From: Hirudinaria manillensis | Taxonomy: Eukaryota; Annelida; Clitellata; Hirudinida; Hirudinidae | Direction: 5' to 3' | DNA: 64,000 nt | Assembly: GCA_034509925.1 (NCBI GenBank) | Contig: CM067533.1 | Span: 5,710,535-5,774,534, forward strand | In this document: one piece after another, positions 1 through 19,581 of the stretch | Layout: each line of letters opens with the position of its first letter | Position numbering within the stretch: position 1 is the first letter of the stretch | Made by a program: the position numbers and the translations under genes | The notes under the pieces: model-generated | Told to the model about the DNA's origin: nothing | Databases searched by the model: none | Seen by the model: the letters and a program-made list of their open reading frames with translations, nothing else

Positions 1-386
1 CCATCCATCCATCCATCCATCCATCCATCCATCCATCCATCCATCCATCCATCCATCCATCCATCCATCCATCCATCCATCCATCCATCCATCCCGTCCA
101 TCCATCCATCCATCCATCCCTCCATCCCTCCATCCATCACTCCATCCATCCATCCATCCATCCATCCATCCATCCATCCATCCATCCATCCATCCATCCA
201 TCCATCCATCCATCCATCCATCCATCCATCCATCCATCCATCCATCCATCCATCCATCCATCCATCCATCCATCCATCCATCCATCCATCCATCCATCCA
301 TCCATCCATCCATCCATCCATCCATCCATCCATCCATCCATCCATCCATCCATCCATCCATCCATCCATCCATCCATCCATCCACC
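1..386. repeat. (CCAT)n microsatellite
   Basis: Nearly uninterrupted CCAT tetranucleotide repeats fill the first 386 bases, with a few point variants around 96-140. An open frame of repeated WMDG units on the minus strand is only the translation of this repeat. Further interrupted CCAT/CCCA repeats lie at about 890-1010, just before the first ankyrin exon. Confidence 0.97.
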
Positions 387-1019
387 CATTCAGAGAAGTC
401 GGAAGCAGTCATGAAACGATAACAACTCCAATCTGTGTATCCACTTTAAATCCTTTAAAGTCATTAATCCAATTCTTCAAAGCACTATTTACAGCACTAG
501 CTCCTCCATTATTTTACAAGCATTCAACATTGAAACACGTTCATCGGACGAGACAGGCTTGGAAGGGATTAAAATACCGTGGACTAATACTTAAACCTGC
601 CAAGCTACATTTCCTAAACTCAAAAATATCTCATCCGACCATCTTTTCCCGCCTCTACTCTGGTCGTCTGCTCCTTTTCATTCCATCCATTTCTCTCGAG
701 TCCGCGGACATTTGACACCACGTCACGCATTCTTAGTCATCATCTTCTAGAATGACATATGATGACGTCATAATGGACGATGATGACGTTCAAATTGCCT
801 GCTCAAGCGGTCGATCATATGAGCTTCTTATTTACTCAGGAAACATCGTATCGATTACCACGAATAGTCAGACTCAATAGCTCGCTCGCTAACCCACCCA
901 CTCACTCATCCATCAACCCACTCATTCATCCTGCTACCCATTCACTAACTCACCCACCAAGCTACCCATCAGACCGTCTGTCCATCCATCCATCCATCCA
1001 CCCACCTACCCACTCACAG
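387..1019. other. No gene seen; flank or intron upstream of the ankyrin exon
   Basis: Mixed sequence with a stretch rich in CCCA/CTCA repeats from about 890 to 1010. No convincing exon is visible. The sequence just before 1020 serves as a pyrimidine-rich 3' splice site, so the true first exon of the ankyrin gene is probably to the left of the window or hidden here. Confidence 0.5.
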
Positions 1020-7854
<6,835 letters not shown>

Positions 7855-8443
7855 TCGTAGCTTCATTGTGATTGCTCCTTCCTTAGTTTATATTTAGTCC
7901 ACTATAATTGGCATTTCCCTTAGTTCAGCTAAATCCCCGCTTAGTGACAATATGTTTGGAATTTGAATTTCTTTATTAAGTTCTTTTAACAACAAAAAAA
8001 AATTCAAGTGTCACATTTAAATTCAGAGCAAAATATTCAGTCCATTCAGCGAAAAGCAAAATTTATGCTCTTACCTTAAAATCGTGTTTAAAATTACAGA
8101 TAAAGCATTCTTAAATAACCAACACGTAACGGCAGAATCACTTTAGAGATTCGCTTTCAGGAAATAATAGCTTTTAATTGGGAAAACACTTTCAGAGGCA
8201 TCACCTGTCAATGTCGGGAGAAATGGCTACACTGAATGAGAAAGCTACCATTGAGTATACATGCTCTAAAGTAAATACTTCACTATGTGACGCACACAGA
8301 TTACAATAATTTAGTAATACTTCACAACATTCCAGTCTTAGCGAGCTGGACTCTTGGCAGACTGAAGCGTGCCGAACATGATGGAGAAAGCGCCAGGTTT
8401 CCAGGGTTACAGGTGGACAGATGTACAGGGAGGCGGAAGTTCG
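7855..8443. other. Intergenic, between two convergent genes
   Basis: The ankyrin-derived gene (+) and the PTPRN-like gene (-) end towards each other here, leaving 589 bases for both 3' untranslated regions. No other feature was recognised. Confidence 0.7.
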
Positions 8444-11400
8444 TTACGGTTGAGCGAAATTCAACACGGTGTGCACCTCTTCTGCCACGGCAGCCAGTGC
8501 GAATTCGAACTGCTCCTACGTTGTGGTGTCATCGTCAATTGGTCAAGTTTTACGAATTCAACTCATTGAACTGAAATCCGTTTTGTTGATGAACAAACAG
8601 ACGAAAACACGTGAAACGCATCGGACAACGATGAACGATTTATCATGATTTATTCTCTTAAATATCAATATTTACGAAACAAATAATAGCTTTTAATGGG
8701 CAGTCAACAAATTTGACTCAAGTCAGTAATATAAGACAGTGACGAATACGTTCTCTTGAGTACTGCCGAGAACATAATTACGCAATATAGATATTAAAAA
8801 ATATATAGAGAGAATAATTATAACAGAAGTGGTTGTCATGGTAACGTGAAGGTAAAATTTAAAATTGATTTCTCGTAAACAAACAATAAAGACCTTCGTC
8901 CGTACGAGGTTGACACGCTGGTCTCTGAGGTGCTCCAAAGCAGCTGCTATGTCGATTTCCTTTGCACCTGCTCGGGCAATTTTAATTTTAAAATATTCTC
9001 AGACGTTTTCATCACCGCTTGTCTCATTAACGATGCTACTTTATTTATTGCCTTTTCTTGTTTAAATTGTAATCTTAACGAGTCTGTCAAGTGAGGAGCA
9101 AAATCGAATGTGATTTAAGAATGCTCTGGCAGGACACGAAACGAGAATTATTTTAATAATTTAGTCATAATTATTTGAAAATGCTAAATTTGATTTAAAG
9201 TCCAGTTAACCTTTACTCAGACGATTGAGCGACATGTCAATCAAACAATAGGTTCCAGTACGTCCCGCTCCATCGCTTTGAAGAAAACAAATTTAATGCA
9301 AAAGCATGACTTTGTAGCATCAGGGTTAAAACATTACATGATCATGCCATCAGTAATTAAGGTAATAATAATATATCATTATATAAAGTAATTACCACTA
9401 ATTATTTACTAATACATTAATATTACTATTATTATTATTATTATTATTAAAATAATCTTACGCACTATTTAATGACTCGATGTAAACATTGGAAGTAAAG
9501 GATTGGCAAGATATTACATTACATTGCAATGCAGTCCACATTACAACATAAGGTAACAATGTACAACCTTATAATATACAACCTACAGGTACATTTTAAT
9601 ATTTCAACATTTGGTGACTCACCTGCAGTGGACAACCATTGGTGAAGATCTACCTCTATAAGACTTGTTCACTTTCCTTTTGTGAAAGTTTATTCATCAT
9701 CATCAACATCGATAACTTTTGCTTAATGATCATGTAAAGTTATCGTTGGCAAGGAAGCATAGAAACCATAACATGAGTTCTATGGTATAATTTCAGAAAC
9801 AATAAAATTGATACTAATTTTAAACTAAAATACATTAAAGTGAACTGCAATTCAGTCTAAAGCTGGCGTCGAACCTTCTGAAGTCGAGTAGGACTTTGGT
9901 GGATGCAGGAAGTCCATGATCAGACCAAGTGAGGAAGTGGAACTGAGTGATTGTCCTCGTTTCACTCACTTGGAGGTTCTTGAGAAACAGACTCCTCACC
10001 ACGTAATCTTCGCACAAGTTGTGCTCCGATATCAGTTGGACCTGACAACGTGACAGCAAATCAAATTAATTCGGCACTGTTTGTTCTTATATATATATAA
10101 TTACTCGTATATTATATAGTAATATAGTGTTATAATAAATTTCTGACTTTATTATTGGCTTTCATCGTCAAATCCTCATCATTTTTGGGAGTCCCAAAAA
10201 TTTCACTAATTAGTTCTTAATTAATGTGAAATTAATATTCAAACAAATGTTTATACATAAATTTATAAACACTATTTACATAAAACTCTAAAATTTGAGT
10301 AATTTTCGTGATACATAACTTGAGTTATTATAAAAGTGACTATTTCCTATCTATATTGGGCGGAGTGTATCATTACAGCTACACTATGTATTATGCATTA
10401 CAACTTTAACAACAAAGAACGGCTCGCATATGTCCACTTAAGGAAATGAAACATTTTAACTTGAAATCGACTCTTAATTAACCATTAATTGCCAAATATT
10501 TAGACTTTAAAGTGAAATTCCGAGACAATTATATACAATGTATCTCTAATACGAGCGTGAACTATTTTCGGACAATCCCTATTGTAACTGGATCAATAAA
10601 TACTTCTGTCCCATTTGATCTACTTAATACTTGAATAACCATTAAGATCCTTGATGATCGATCCTAAAAATAATCCTCATACCATTAATGGTCAAGGATC
10701 TTAATAACATTAATCATTGTAATATCACATGTCATTAATGATACGTAATACCACATCAATTAATAATTATGAATTATTCTGAACAAATACCTCGTAAATG
10801 TGGTACAAGTCAGTCCCTTCCTCGGGCCAATAACGGTGGCAAATTGAGGTGGAATTCTCCCAAAGTCGAGTCAAATTCACAATCACCACGCTGTTCTGTT
10901 CCCATATCATCTTCAACGCAATCATCATTACCATTACCTTTAACTGAACCATCACTATCATAATCGTCTTTAATTGAGTTCATTACCACAATAGCGTTTG
11001 GTTAATTTCAGTTACCTGCCAGAAATCAGCCACGGTGTGTGGCAGGGGTCCTTGTGTAGCGATGTAAGCAGGATTTCTGGGGTCGTGGTCTGTCTGAGAT
11101 CAAAAGGTCGGCGATTATTGTTCAACTTAAATAGGAAAGCCCTGGATGGATGGTAGGACGGATATATGGATGGATGGACGAACGGACAGACGGTTGGATG
11201 GATGGACGGGTGGATGGATGGATGGACGGACGGATGGATGGATGGATGGACGGACGGACGGACGGATGGATGGATGGATGGATGGATGGATGGATGGATG
11301 GATGGATGGATGGATGGATGATTAGATTTATGGACGGACACGGAGGCCTCAAGGTTATTTCCTTGTTTATTCGGTCGATTCCTGACTAGAAGCAATAAAT

Positions 11401-14400
11401 ATCGGCCTTTTATCTCCTCTTGGATCGGAAAATACAGAGCAAAAACTTCTTTCAAGGAAAGAAGTGCATTGCGTGAGAAAATAAAGCAAATAATGCTTTT
11501 CACTTTTCCTAAAAGTGCAAATTAGCCCCTCTTAAAGATACATGTAAATAAATAGAAGTAATATTTGAGAAAAATATTTAAGAATGGCTTCGAACGCATC
11601 AAAGTCTGTAAAAGTCATTCAATGCAACAAAGCGACGCTCCTTGAAGCTTAAAAATTCTGTATTAATTCAAACTGGGCAACAATTCTATTTTAAGTTTCC
11701 TCAGAATCTCGTTCTGAGAAGATCTTAACTTAAGCCACGGACGAAAATATAAAGTCGCTCAGGATAATTAACTTTTTTTCTTTTTTTGTTCTTAGAATTC
11801 TAAAATTGATGGCCCTCAAACCAGGGAACAAACCTCACCCTGCCTAATCAATTATCGCTAATTAAGTACCCTCCTAAAATAGGACGGGGAAATCCCTAAC
11901 AGTAATTTGTCTTCTTTCAGCCAAAGACGATTTATGTGTAATTTTTTCTGGAAAACTTCAAAAGAAAGACGGAAATGACTAATGGAAGCATGTAATCCCA
12001 GCAGTAAAGCACTTACAATGTAATTTGCGTTGATGTAATCCGATCCTGAAACATTATTCGTTGGATTCAGTTTTATCCTCGAATGTTCATCTGCAAAGTA
12101 AATTGACTTTTTACCGGACTTGTTTTGACAAGACAAGATAATCTCTTGATTATTTCAGACCGTCCCCTTAGCTTTTCAACATTTCTTGTTTAAATTTTAT
12201 GACAAATAATTTAAAATCTTCGGGTAAATGATTGATCATTCGCGATTTTATTTTATTTATTTTTTATTTTCAAAATTTCAAATAATATTTGTTTTACCTG
12301 AAGGTTTTATTAGTTAATAAGCAGTATATTTTGAGTTGTATGAAATATTTTTGTGCAGAATTTCGATTAGATAAGCGCCCCTAAAAGCATTTTGTTGATT
12401 CTTGAAATCATTCTGGAAGACCTGAAAGGGCTGTAAGTGGCTCGCTGAATTATCAAACAGTAACAATTTGAGTCAATTCTTCAATATCTAGATTCTGTAA
12501 TACATTCTATAATGCAATTCCAAGCGACATTAGGTCGCAATCATAAGGGACATAAGATGTTAATCATCAGGCCTTATTAGCGTAGTCCTGTACTCACATG
12601 GTAAGATGTCAGTGCATCTGTTCTTTCTCATGTTCATGGGTTCGATTCCTGCCACTATCGAGCATGGTTCCCCGTCGTTACTGCAAATGTCCTCCCATTC
12701 TTTCTGAAGTCTGTCCTTGTTTTTCATGTGATCCTCCATGTACGACTGGAAAGGAATGCTGATTAATATTCATGAGACTTTCTGTTAATAAGTGATAAGC
12801 AAATGAACTGGCGCTAGATCTTGGATGTTAAATTCGTTGGAAATATGTTCACGGATGTAACCGTAAATTTAACAATATTCGGTAAAATATATTTCTTAGG
12901 AATATTATTAAATACTATTTAAATGTTAATAATACTATTTAAGTTACTATTTTATTATTTCTATATATTTTATCGAAATATTAGTAAAAGCCATTTAAAC
13001 ATCTTAACACAACTTTATATAACTAATTCCCAACTTCCCAGCTATACCAATTTCAATTGCTAGATTAGCCTATTCTCGTGACACGTCATTTCAAATTTAC
13101 GAGTATCAAATGTCCAGTAGAAATGTCCATGTTGGAGCTGATTGGTTCTTCGGCCCAAGAGGATGTGCTGCTATTAGTTGACGAGGTCCTAGTGTTGGGG
13201 TGATCCTTACGGGGAGCAACAGGGGGAGACTGGGAGTCGGGCAGCACGGCTTTGTTCTGTCTGCCCATTAGAGAGGTCGGGGAATCGATCAGTTTCTCAC
13301 TCAGGCGTGACTGCATGTGATGACGGCACAAGTCCTCAGGGAATTATTATGAGATAATAACAATAATAATAATAGTGGTAATTTACAAACCGTGATAAAG
13401 ATTTAATTCCCACTGCTTTAAAAATGTAATTATTTACAATAAAATTAAGAAAATTTGTTAACGCGTCCGTAGCACTGACTTTTAATCAACTATTGTCTTG
13501 CTATTTTGACTTCTGTTTTCCACAATAATGACAAAATCTCGGCGATATGAGAATTATATTAGGTTATTCTTTCTAAATAAAATCAGTTAATTAATGCAAT
13601 ACAACAAGCAAATTGTAGGCGAATGAAAATAGTTCATAAACTTTATCGACGCAAACGAACCAGTTAGTCCCATTAATAAGTTAAGAATAAATTATGGAAA
13701 TATTAAATTGGCATATAAACATACTTGATAGTCTCCCGTCGAGTCTTGCCTGTCCTTGTTCGCCCATCTGGAAATCTTCTCCCGAAACCTGGACCTTCTC
13801 CTCATGAAGTAGAGGACAACGGCCAGGAACGTGGCAACCACCACGAATCCACACAAGACGTACATGGTCACCAGATATTTCTGTCTGTTTCTACTCATGC
13901 GTGACTGCCAATTCCAATAGGAAGTAGGTAAACTACAGTGCGTGTCATTAGGTTGGGACACCCACGTTTTTTAGCCATAATTTTGTTTATAAAAGTTTGG
14001 GCAACTATATTTTGTAATTTAAGCAAAAAACTGGAAATATGATAAAAAGTGAAAGTCGGTGAACCTCATATGAAAGCAAAAATCTTTATTTTTGCGGTTG
14101 AAACAAACGTTTAAAATCTAAAATAAATAAAGCTGACAATGTGTTTTGTCATTCTTTTTTTGAAATACTTCCTGAACTCGATCTTTCATTGATTTCAACA
14201 AGAGTTTCAGCCTCTTATTGTCCAACTTTATCATCTCCTCGCTCAGACATTTTTTGCAATTCAAAGTGCTAGGTTTTTGCATAACATTAGAATATACTTG
14301 ATTATTGAGGAATTCAGTAGGTTTTGGTATTGAGATGTGGATCTAATGTATAGGCATAGGATGTATTTTTTTTTATAATTTAAACACATTCTGAGCAATT

Positions 14401-17400
14401 TTGTTTCCCCTTTAAGACCACCACATCTGATGAACCAAGAGAAGAAATGGCAGCCCAACAATGACCTCCAAAATTTCTTTTCAAAGAGTGATTTTAGGAA
14501 CTTCTGACATTATGCCAATAACATTTGGACCCATATGAACTGTCAAACTTAAAATGTTTCTCAACTGAAAAATTGCAATGCTCCAAATCACATTCAAACT
14601 CATCATCTCTTCGAGCCAATTCAATCAAATCTTTTTGTGATGTTTTGTCAAGAATGTCTTCTACTGGCGCTTTCTATACTTTAAAAATCGGCTTCTTCGA
14701 AGGTATCTACATATTGGAGACTTGTTTAAATTCAATTTCAACTTTTTTTCAAGCCCCGTTGAAGAGAATTCTCCCTTGCAAGCTTCACGAACAAGAAGTC
14801 TCTTTTGATGATGATCCAGTGTTCGAGGTCTTTCTTATACTTAGGTGGTTCTATAACTATCTGGATCCTTTAAAAATCATCTGAGAACATTTCTGGAACA
14901 TTTAGACACTTTTGAAATTTCAGAAAATGACTTTATTTAGCCCATTTAATACCTTAATTTGTCCTTTCTCCATTTCAACAAGAATCCAATTATAATAAGC
15001 TTAACTAGCATTTTTTTATTTAATCAAATAATTATTTAACATTACCCTTCATATATATAACCTTATTATAATAGCCACTAGTAGTGGTCCATGTAATAAA
15101 ATGCTATTTCCTGCACAGGAAGAGACACCATCCTTAATCTTTGAAACGCCTCTAAACAACATCAAAGGGATTTTTCCAAGTAGTGTCATTCATATTCTTA
15201 GAATAGAGGCATAATTGAAACTTTGGGCAATTATTTCAGAAACTTTAGCCCCTGTCCCAACCTTATGACACGCACTGTATAGTAAACATTCAGGCAGTCA
15301 CTATTAGTATATTGTAAGCAACTGTCCAATGTCCAATTGAAGCCGACAAAATATATTACTTGTTTATTTTGCTTTAAAAAATTTTAATTCCTCCATTCTT
15401 AATTACTTATTTCAATTAAATATTTCATTGTGCATTGTATGCCACCAGAAGTCCATGTATTCATTCAGTGCATTTCGTTCGAGCAACCACGCTCGTCAGT
15501 GCACAGGAAGAAAGGAAGCTGTGAGGACCCAAACAATTTCCTGGTGACTGGCTAATCAAACATAGGTACAATGCCATTAGATTTCATAATTATATATCAC
15601 TCCATTTTATATTTATCGTTGTACGATCACAATAAATTTGCCTTACATCATCGATAAATACACAAAAGGAAATGTTTTAAATTTATAAAATAATTATTTT
15701 ATGAACGACGGAAGGTAAAGTGACGTCCGACAAGGGTGGGAAGCACATTGAGACTAAGTTAAATCGTACCGAGCAAATCCAAAATCTTCTCAGAATTGTG
15801 GAAGAAAAAATAACGTTTTTGAGAATTCATCAGTATTCATCAGGAAAGATCCATGAAACGAAAAGGTTCAACGGGTACAATTTCGGCCTGACAAAGCCGA
15901 CCAGGATTTAAACCCCATTGAAAATGAGTGGCAAGGGTCTGTGCAACAAAGCATGATCAAATTGTGACCTCGGAAGCAGATTTTATGAAACCTGGATTTA
16001 AAAATGATGAATTGGATGGAAAATCCACAAAAAGTGCAATAAAATCGACGCGAATTTTTTCAAATTTTTCCAAAGTTTTTGAGAATAAAAGAAAAATCTT
16101 TCTTGTTGACATTTCTTCATGTTTTTGAAATGCTTTTTTTTTAGTGATTTTTAATTTGAAAATATTTTGAAAAGTGTCTTTTCGTTGGTTATTAGAAGTT
16201 TTTTAAACACTAATTTTTAAATTTTTAATTTTTAAATTAACATTTTGAAGTATTTCAATAGAAATTCCATGAATTATTATAAGTTTATAGGTAAATAATT
16301 ACATACTAATAGGCACATGCCAAAATCATTATTCATTTTTATTTGGTTACCACGAAATGATGGGGTGGCCCCACAGTATCCACTCTGATGGAATCGATAT
16401 CCATCCGTGCCCATCAATATGTCGTTGTCATATCAATCGATATCATAGCACATCACATTGTACATCAACCAACCAATCTCACCTGTTCGATTGGTTCAGC
16501 TTTTACAACTCCATCTTTAGAAAACACTGGGAAAACACAAAATCCAAACTTAACGAATTTTTAAGCATCTTAATTTATAAAATTAAATCACAAATTTTAT
16601 TATTAACATATTCAAACTAATGATTTCATTAACCATTTACCAGTTGTTAACAGTGAGTTTAACTATCCTGACGCCGTCATATTTATTACAGTGTTTGAAT
16701 AGCATTAAATGTATTAAATAATTTCAATTTAAATACTTATTTCCTTAATTTATTCAATCCTGATTATCATCTCGAAGTAATTTTCCTTCAGTTGGAAATT
16801 ACAGCAAAACGTATTCTCAGTGATCCTCAGGAATGTTCTATTTTGGTTAAGAAACTTTTCGTTCACCGTTTCTTGTTCCATTGAGCGGAATATTGGCAAG
16901 AAAAAGTTCGTTACTCACTCGATCCACCGTGACTGTGTCCAGCCAAGTGGTTGTTAACGTGTGCCATAAAGTACTTGTAGAAGGGTCTCGTGTACTGGAT
17001 GACCACAGGTGCGGTTGTGGCTTGCAACTTGTCCTGCTTCTCGATCTCACCTGGTGGGGGTGTTGGCTCTGGAGCTGGCTCATCACTTGAGCTGTTATTT
17101 TCTTCTCTGAAAAAGTCGTAAGAATTTTTTTGTGGATAATTAAAAAGAAAATTAATAAAATAAAATGACAAAAGTAAATTTCTCCAGTTAATCAATGAAA
17201 ATGTAAAAGCAATTAATTAAACTCTTCCGCCTATCGATTAAATTCTTAAACAAAATTCCACATTCATTCACTTGAAGTATCCATAAATATCTGAAGATAT
17301 TCTTCAAGAACTCGATCTACGAAAGCCACTTGTTCACTCAATATTTTTATTAGACATATTTCTCCACAAAGGAATACCTTCTCATTTGAACAAGCTCTAT

Positions 17401-19581
17401 TCAATACAAAATAAGCACATTTTCTGTTCAACATCTTCACGATGTTTGTTCATTTTTAAACCCATCATTCATTCTTTGTCTGCTCGACAAATGAAAACTT
17501 GACAGAGTTCCATCCCCCAGTTTTTATTTTGTGTGTTCAGGGATTGATGGCCAATTTGGGAACAATAGAAAATATTTATATATAAATGTACATTTAAATA
17601 TTTATATTTATTAAATATAAATACATTTAAATTTACATTTATGCGTAGGTCGTCTGACACCTATCCTATAAGTTGTCGAATCGGCCCAATCCGACTTTTC
17701 CATTAGCGTTGATTGCAAAGGCGCAACCGGGAAGCCATTTTCGCACCAAAAGCATTAAAAATGGCAATAAAATACTAATAAAAATAAATGTAAAGTTAAA
17801 CTTTAAACCTTGAAATTTAAAATTAAACCTTCCAGAAAGAATAAAATGGTAGCCGTTATTACGAGTGAGAAAAAAGATTCACAAAGCATGATTAATGGAA
17901 ACGTGATTAATTATGGATGGCGAAGTTTCTAACGGAATCTCCAGTTCCTCCTTTATTTCTTCTTTTTCCTTTTCAAAATCTCCGACCGGAGGATGAATGA
18001 TCTGGCTATTGGATCCTGAAATGGCCAGTTAATCCCATCAATTTAATGAATATTAAGGGAACATTAATATTTAGTTTGAAATTAATTATTTAATTAATGT
18101 TGCCCCGCTCCACAAAATTTGGCAAACCCTCATCGGCTGGGTGGAAATGCACCACGACACTGGTTTTCGTCGATAATGGAGACTTTTTGACCACCGAATC
18201 ATTATCTGAACAAAAAGATAAAAAAAAATTCTATCAAAAATTATTTCTAATTTGAGGCTATTTTAGTCGCTTAATATGGCGCTGAACATTAACTTTTGAA
18301 TAACTTAAGTGGATGTCTTCGCCAGTGAGACTTTCCAAGCTGACAAATTTACTTGGTCAAAATGCGAAGAATTTGAGATTTTGTGTATTGATTGGATCAA
18401 AGGTGTATAGAATGACCTATCGGTTCACCATGTCTCGTTAGAAGTAAAATTTCTCTTACTTTAGAATTAACTTAGAAAAAGATGCACTCTTTAATTCCAT
18501 GCAACCTGATGCGCTTTCCAAGATGAGAAAATTCTTGATGTTTTCGAGTTCGTCGTCACTGAATTGTCTCAAGTACTCCCTGAATTCCTCTTCCTCCTCC
18601 TTTTCCAACTGATCTTCTGGATCGTTTTCCACCAACAACCTGTTGCTTCTTCCGATGTCTTCATACGTCTGCTTCTTCTGACCTAGTTTCCTCTCAAAGT
18701 TTTCCAGTTTTCTTTCTGACTCCTGCTTGGCACACTTGGAAGGGTAGGGTACGTTTATGCGACCCCTGACGTACTCCGTGACATAGTGCTTTACCAGGCA
18801 CTGGGCATATTCGTGGTGCCATGTGTAGCCGTTGTCGATGAGGTGCTGCATGTTCTCCTCAAGTTCTGTCACTTGTTCTCTTGTCAATCGGATCGGCTTC
18901 ACCTCCAGTGTGTCAGCGAAATCTTTACACGCTCCAAAGAGGCCGTCTTGGTAGTTAAAAATAATTACTTTATATATTAAAAATACTAAAGTTGACTTTA
19001 TGCCTCTAAATTCAACAAAGTATTTAATTAATAAGATGTACTAATTAATAACACAAAGGTATCCATTTAAGACTAATATTACTTCGTATCAAACAAAAAA
19101 ATGTTTATGTAGAAGAAATTATTTATTAGCTCATAAATTACATTCAAAAATGTTTGAATTTGAGCATAACCAAAACGTAATTTCTAAATTCGCAGCAAAT
19201 TACAACAAAATAGAGAATATCAAACGCACCATCTACGCATATTTCATATTCTGAACAGACGTCTGCGCTGAATAAACAGCCTAGAAACGAATTTGTTCGG
19301 GTTTAGGTTCGAAAAGAGCTCGATTGAATTCTCGATTTAAAATATTTAAAGTTAAAGACAAAATCAACTTATTTATTGTAAGAGCGTAGTGAAATTAATT
19401 TAAAATGCTGCCGAATAGCTCGTAAATCAATCAACCAGAATGTTTGTGCCTGGAAATGGAGTTGAAGTAAAAACTGACCTAGGTAGTTTCCCCTAAATGT
19501 GACTTCTCCAGGTACTACTTTGAAAAAAACAAGAGAAATGCAAATCCAGACATAAACGACATCGAGGCGACAAAACGCCAT
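8444..19581 (-). CDS. PTPRN: IA-2/phogrin-type receptor tyrosine pseudophosphatase (PTPRN family)
   Basis: Exons, 5' to 3': 19479-19581, 18506-18946, 18128-18205, 17934-18015, 16919-17106, 16483-16526 (tentative), 13725-13904, 13101-13334, 12598-12745, 12017-12090, 11016-11093, 10791-10910, 9875-10041, 9623-9676, 9211-9275, 8894-8967, 8444-8515. Splice phases agree and give about 733 residues; human PTPRN has 979 and worm IDA-1 is closer in size. In order: signal peptide (1-25); RESP18-like domain with DGLFGAC and [10 protein letters not shown]; acidic Ser/Pro-rich linker; transmembrane helix (about 322-346); juxtamembrane [18 protein letters not shown], nearly as in human IA-2; and a PTP domain with [27 protein letters not shown] and RYWPEEG. 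The signature loop is [10 protein letters not shown], with the Asp that makes IA-2 inactive; the WPD loop reads WSDHG. Family role: dense-core secretory vesicle membrane protein affecting vesicle number and peptide secretion. The membrane-proximal ectodomain is not fully resolved. Confidence 0.95.
11147..11333. repeat. (GGAT)n/(GGAC)n microsatellite
   Basis: GGAT units with interspersed GGAC units lie in an intron of the PTPRN-like gene. The long open frames on both strands (WMDG or IHPS repeats) are products of this repeat. Confidence 0.96.
13936..15277 (-). mobile_element. Tc1/mariner-like DNA transposon, degenerate
   Basis: The element is 1342 bp, bounded by TA at 13934-13935 and 15278-15279, the usual Tc1/mariner target duplication. 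Terminal inverted repeats start CAGTGCGTGTCAT and continue with GGTTGGGACA on both ends, with one or two mismatches. On the minus strand, pieces of transposase are visible in shifting frames: [12 protein letters not shown] (helix-turn-helix part) and [14 protein letters not shown] followed by YWHNVR, which matches the family's FSDEKKFNL...YYWHD region. The catalytic Asp of that block is Val here. Several frameshifts and stops separate the pieces, so it cannot make an active transposase. It sits in the PTPRN intron, 29 bases upstream of the 3' splice site of the transmembrane exon. Confidence 0.9.
15278..16482. other. Intron of the PTPRN-like gene; possible second transposase scrap
   Basis: The region should contain membrane-proximal ectodomain exons, but none is certain. 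On the plus strand near 15895-15930, [11 protein letters not shown] resembles the Tc1 transposase motif SPDLNPIENLW, suggesting an old, mostly eroded fragment of a second element. No inverted repeats were found for it. Confidence 0.35.

Noticed and set aside
137-412. 91-residue open frame of WMDG repeats
   Set aside because: Translation of the CCAT microsatellite; no start context or domain. The same applies to the frames over 11012-11503.
8287-8574. Plus-strand open frames downstream of the ankyrin gene
   Set aside because: They overlap the last PTPRN exon on the minus strand, which matches the family ([14 protein letters not shown]).
12598-12745. Exact tRNA B-box (GGTTCGATTCC) near 12639
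   Set aside because: Lies inside a PTPRN exon whose protein aligns with human IA-2 throughout, and no matching A-box, acceptor stem or anticodon arm is present.
15700-15770. Minus-strand [11 protein letters not shown] as an IA-2 ectodomain exon
   Set aside because: The frame is closed upstream, and the phase required does not fit the neighbouring exons; left unannotated.
16340-16480. Minus-strand [10 protein letters not shown], reminiscent of the IA-2 ectodomain VVGPALTF
   Set aside because: A stop lies just upstream in the same frame with no AG splice site between.
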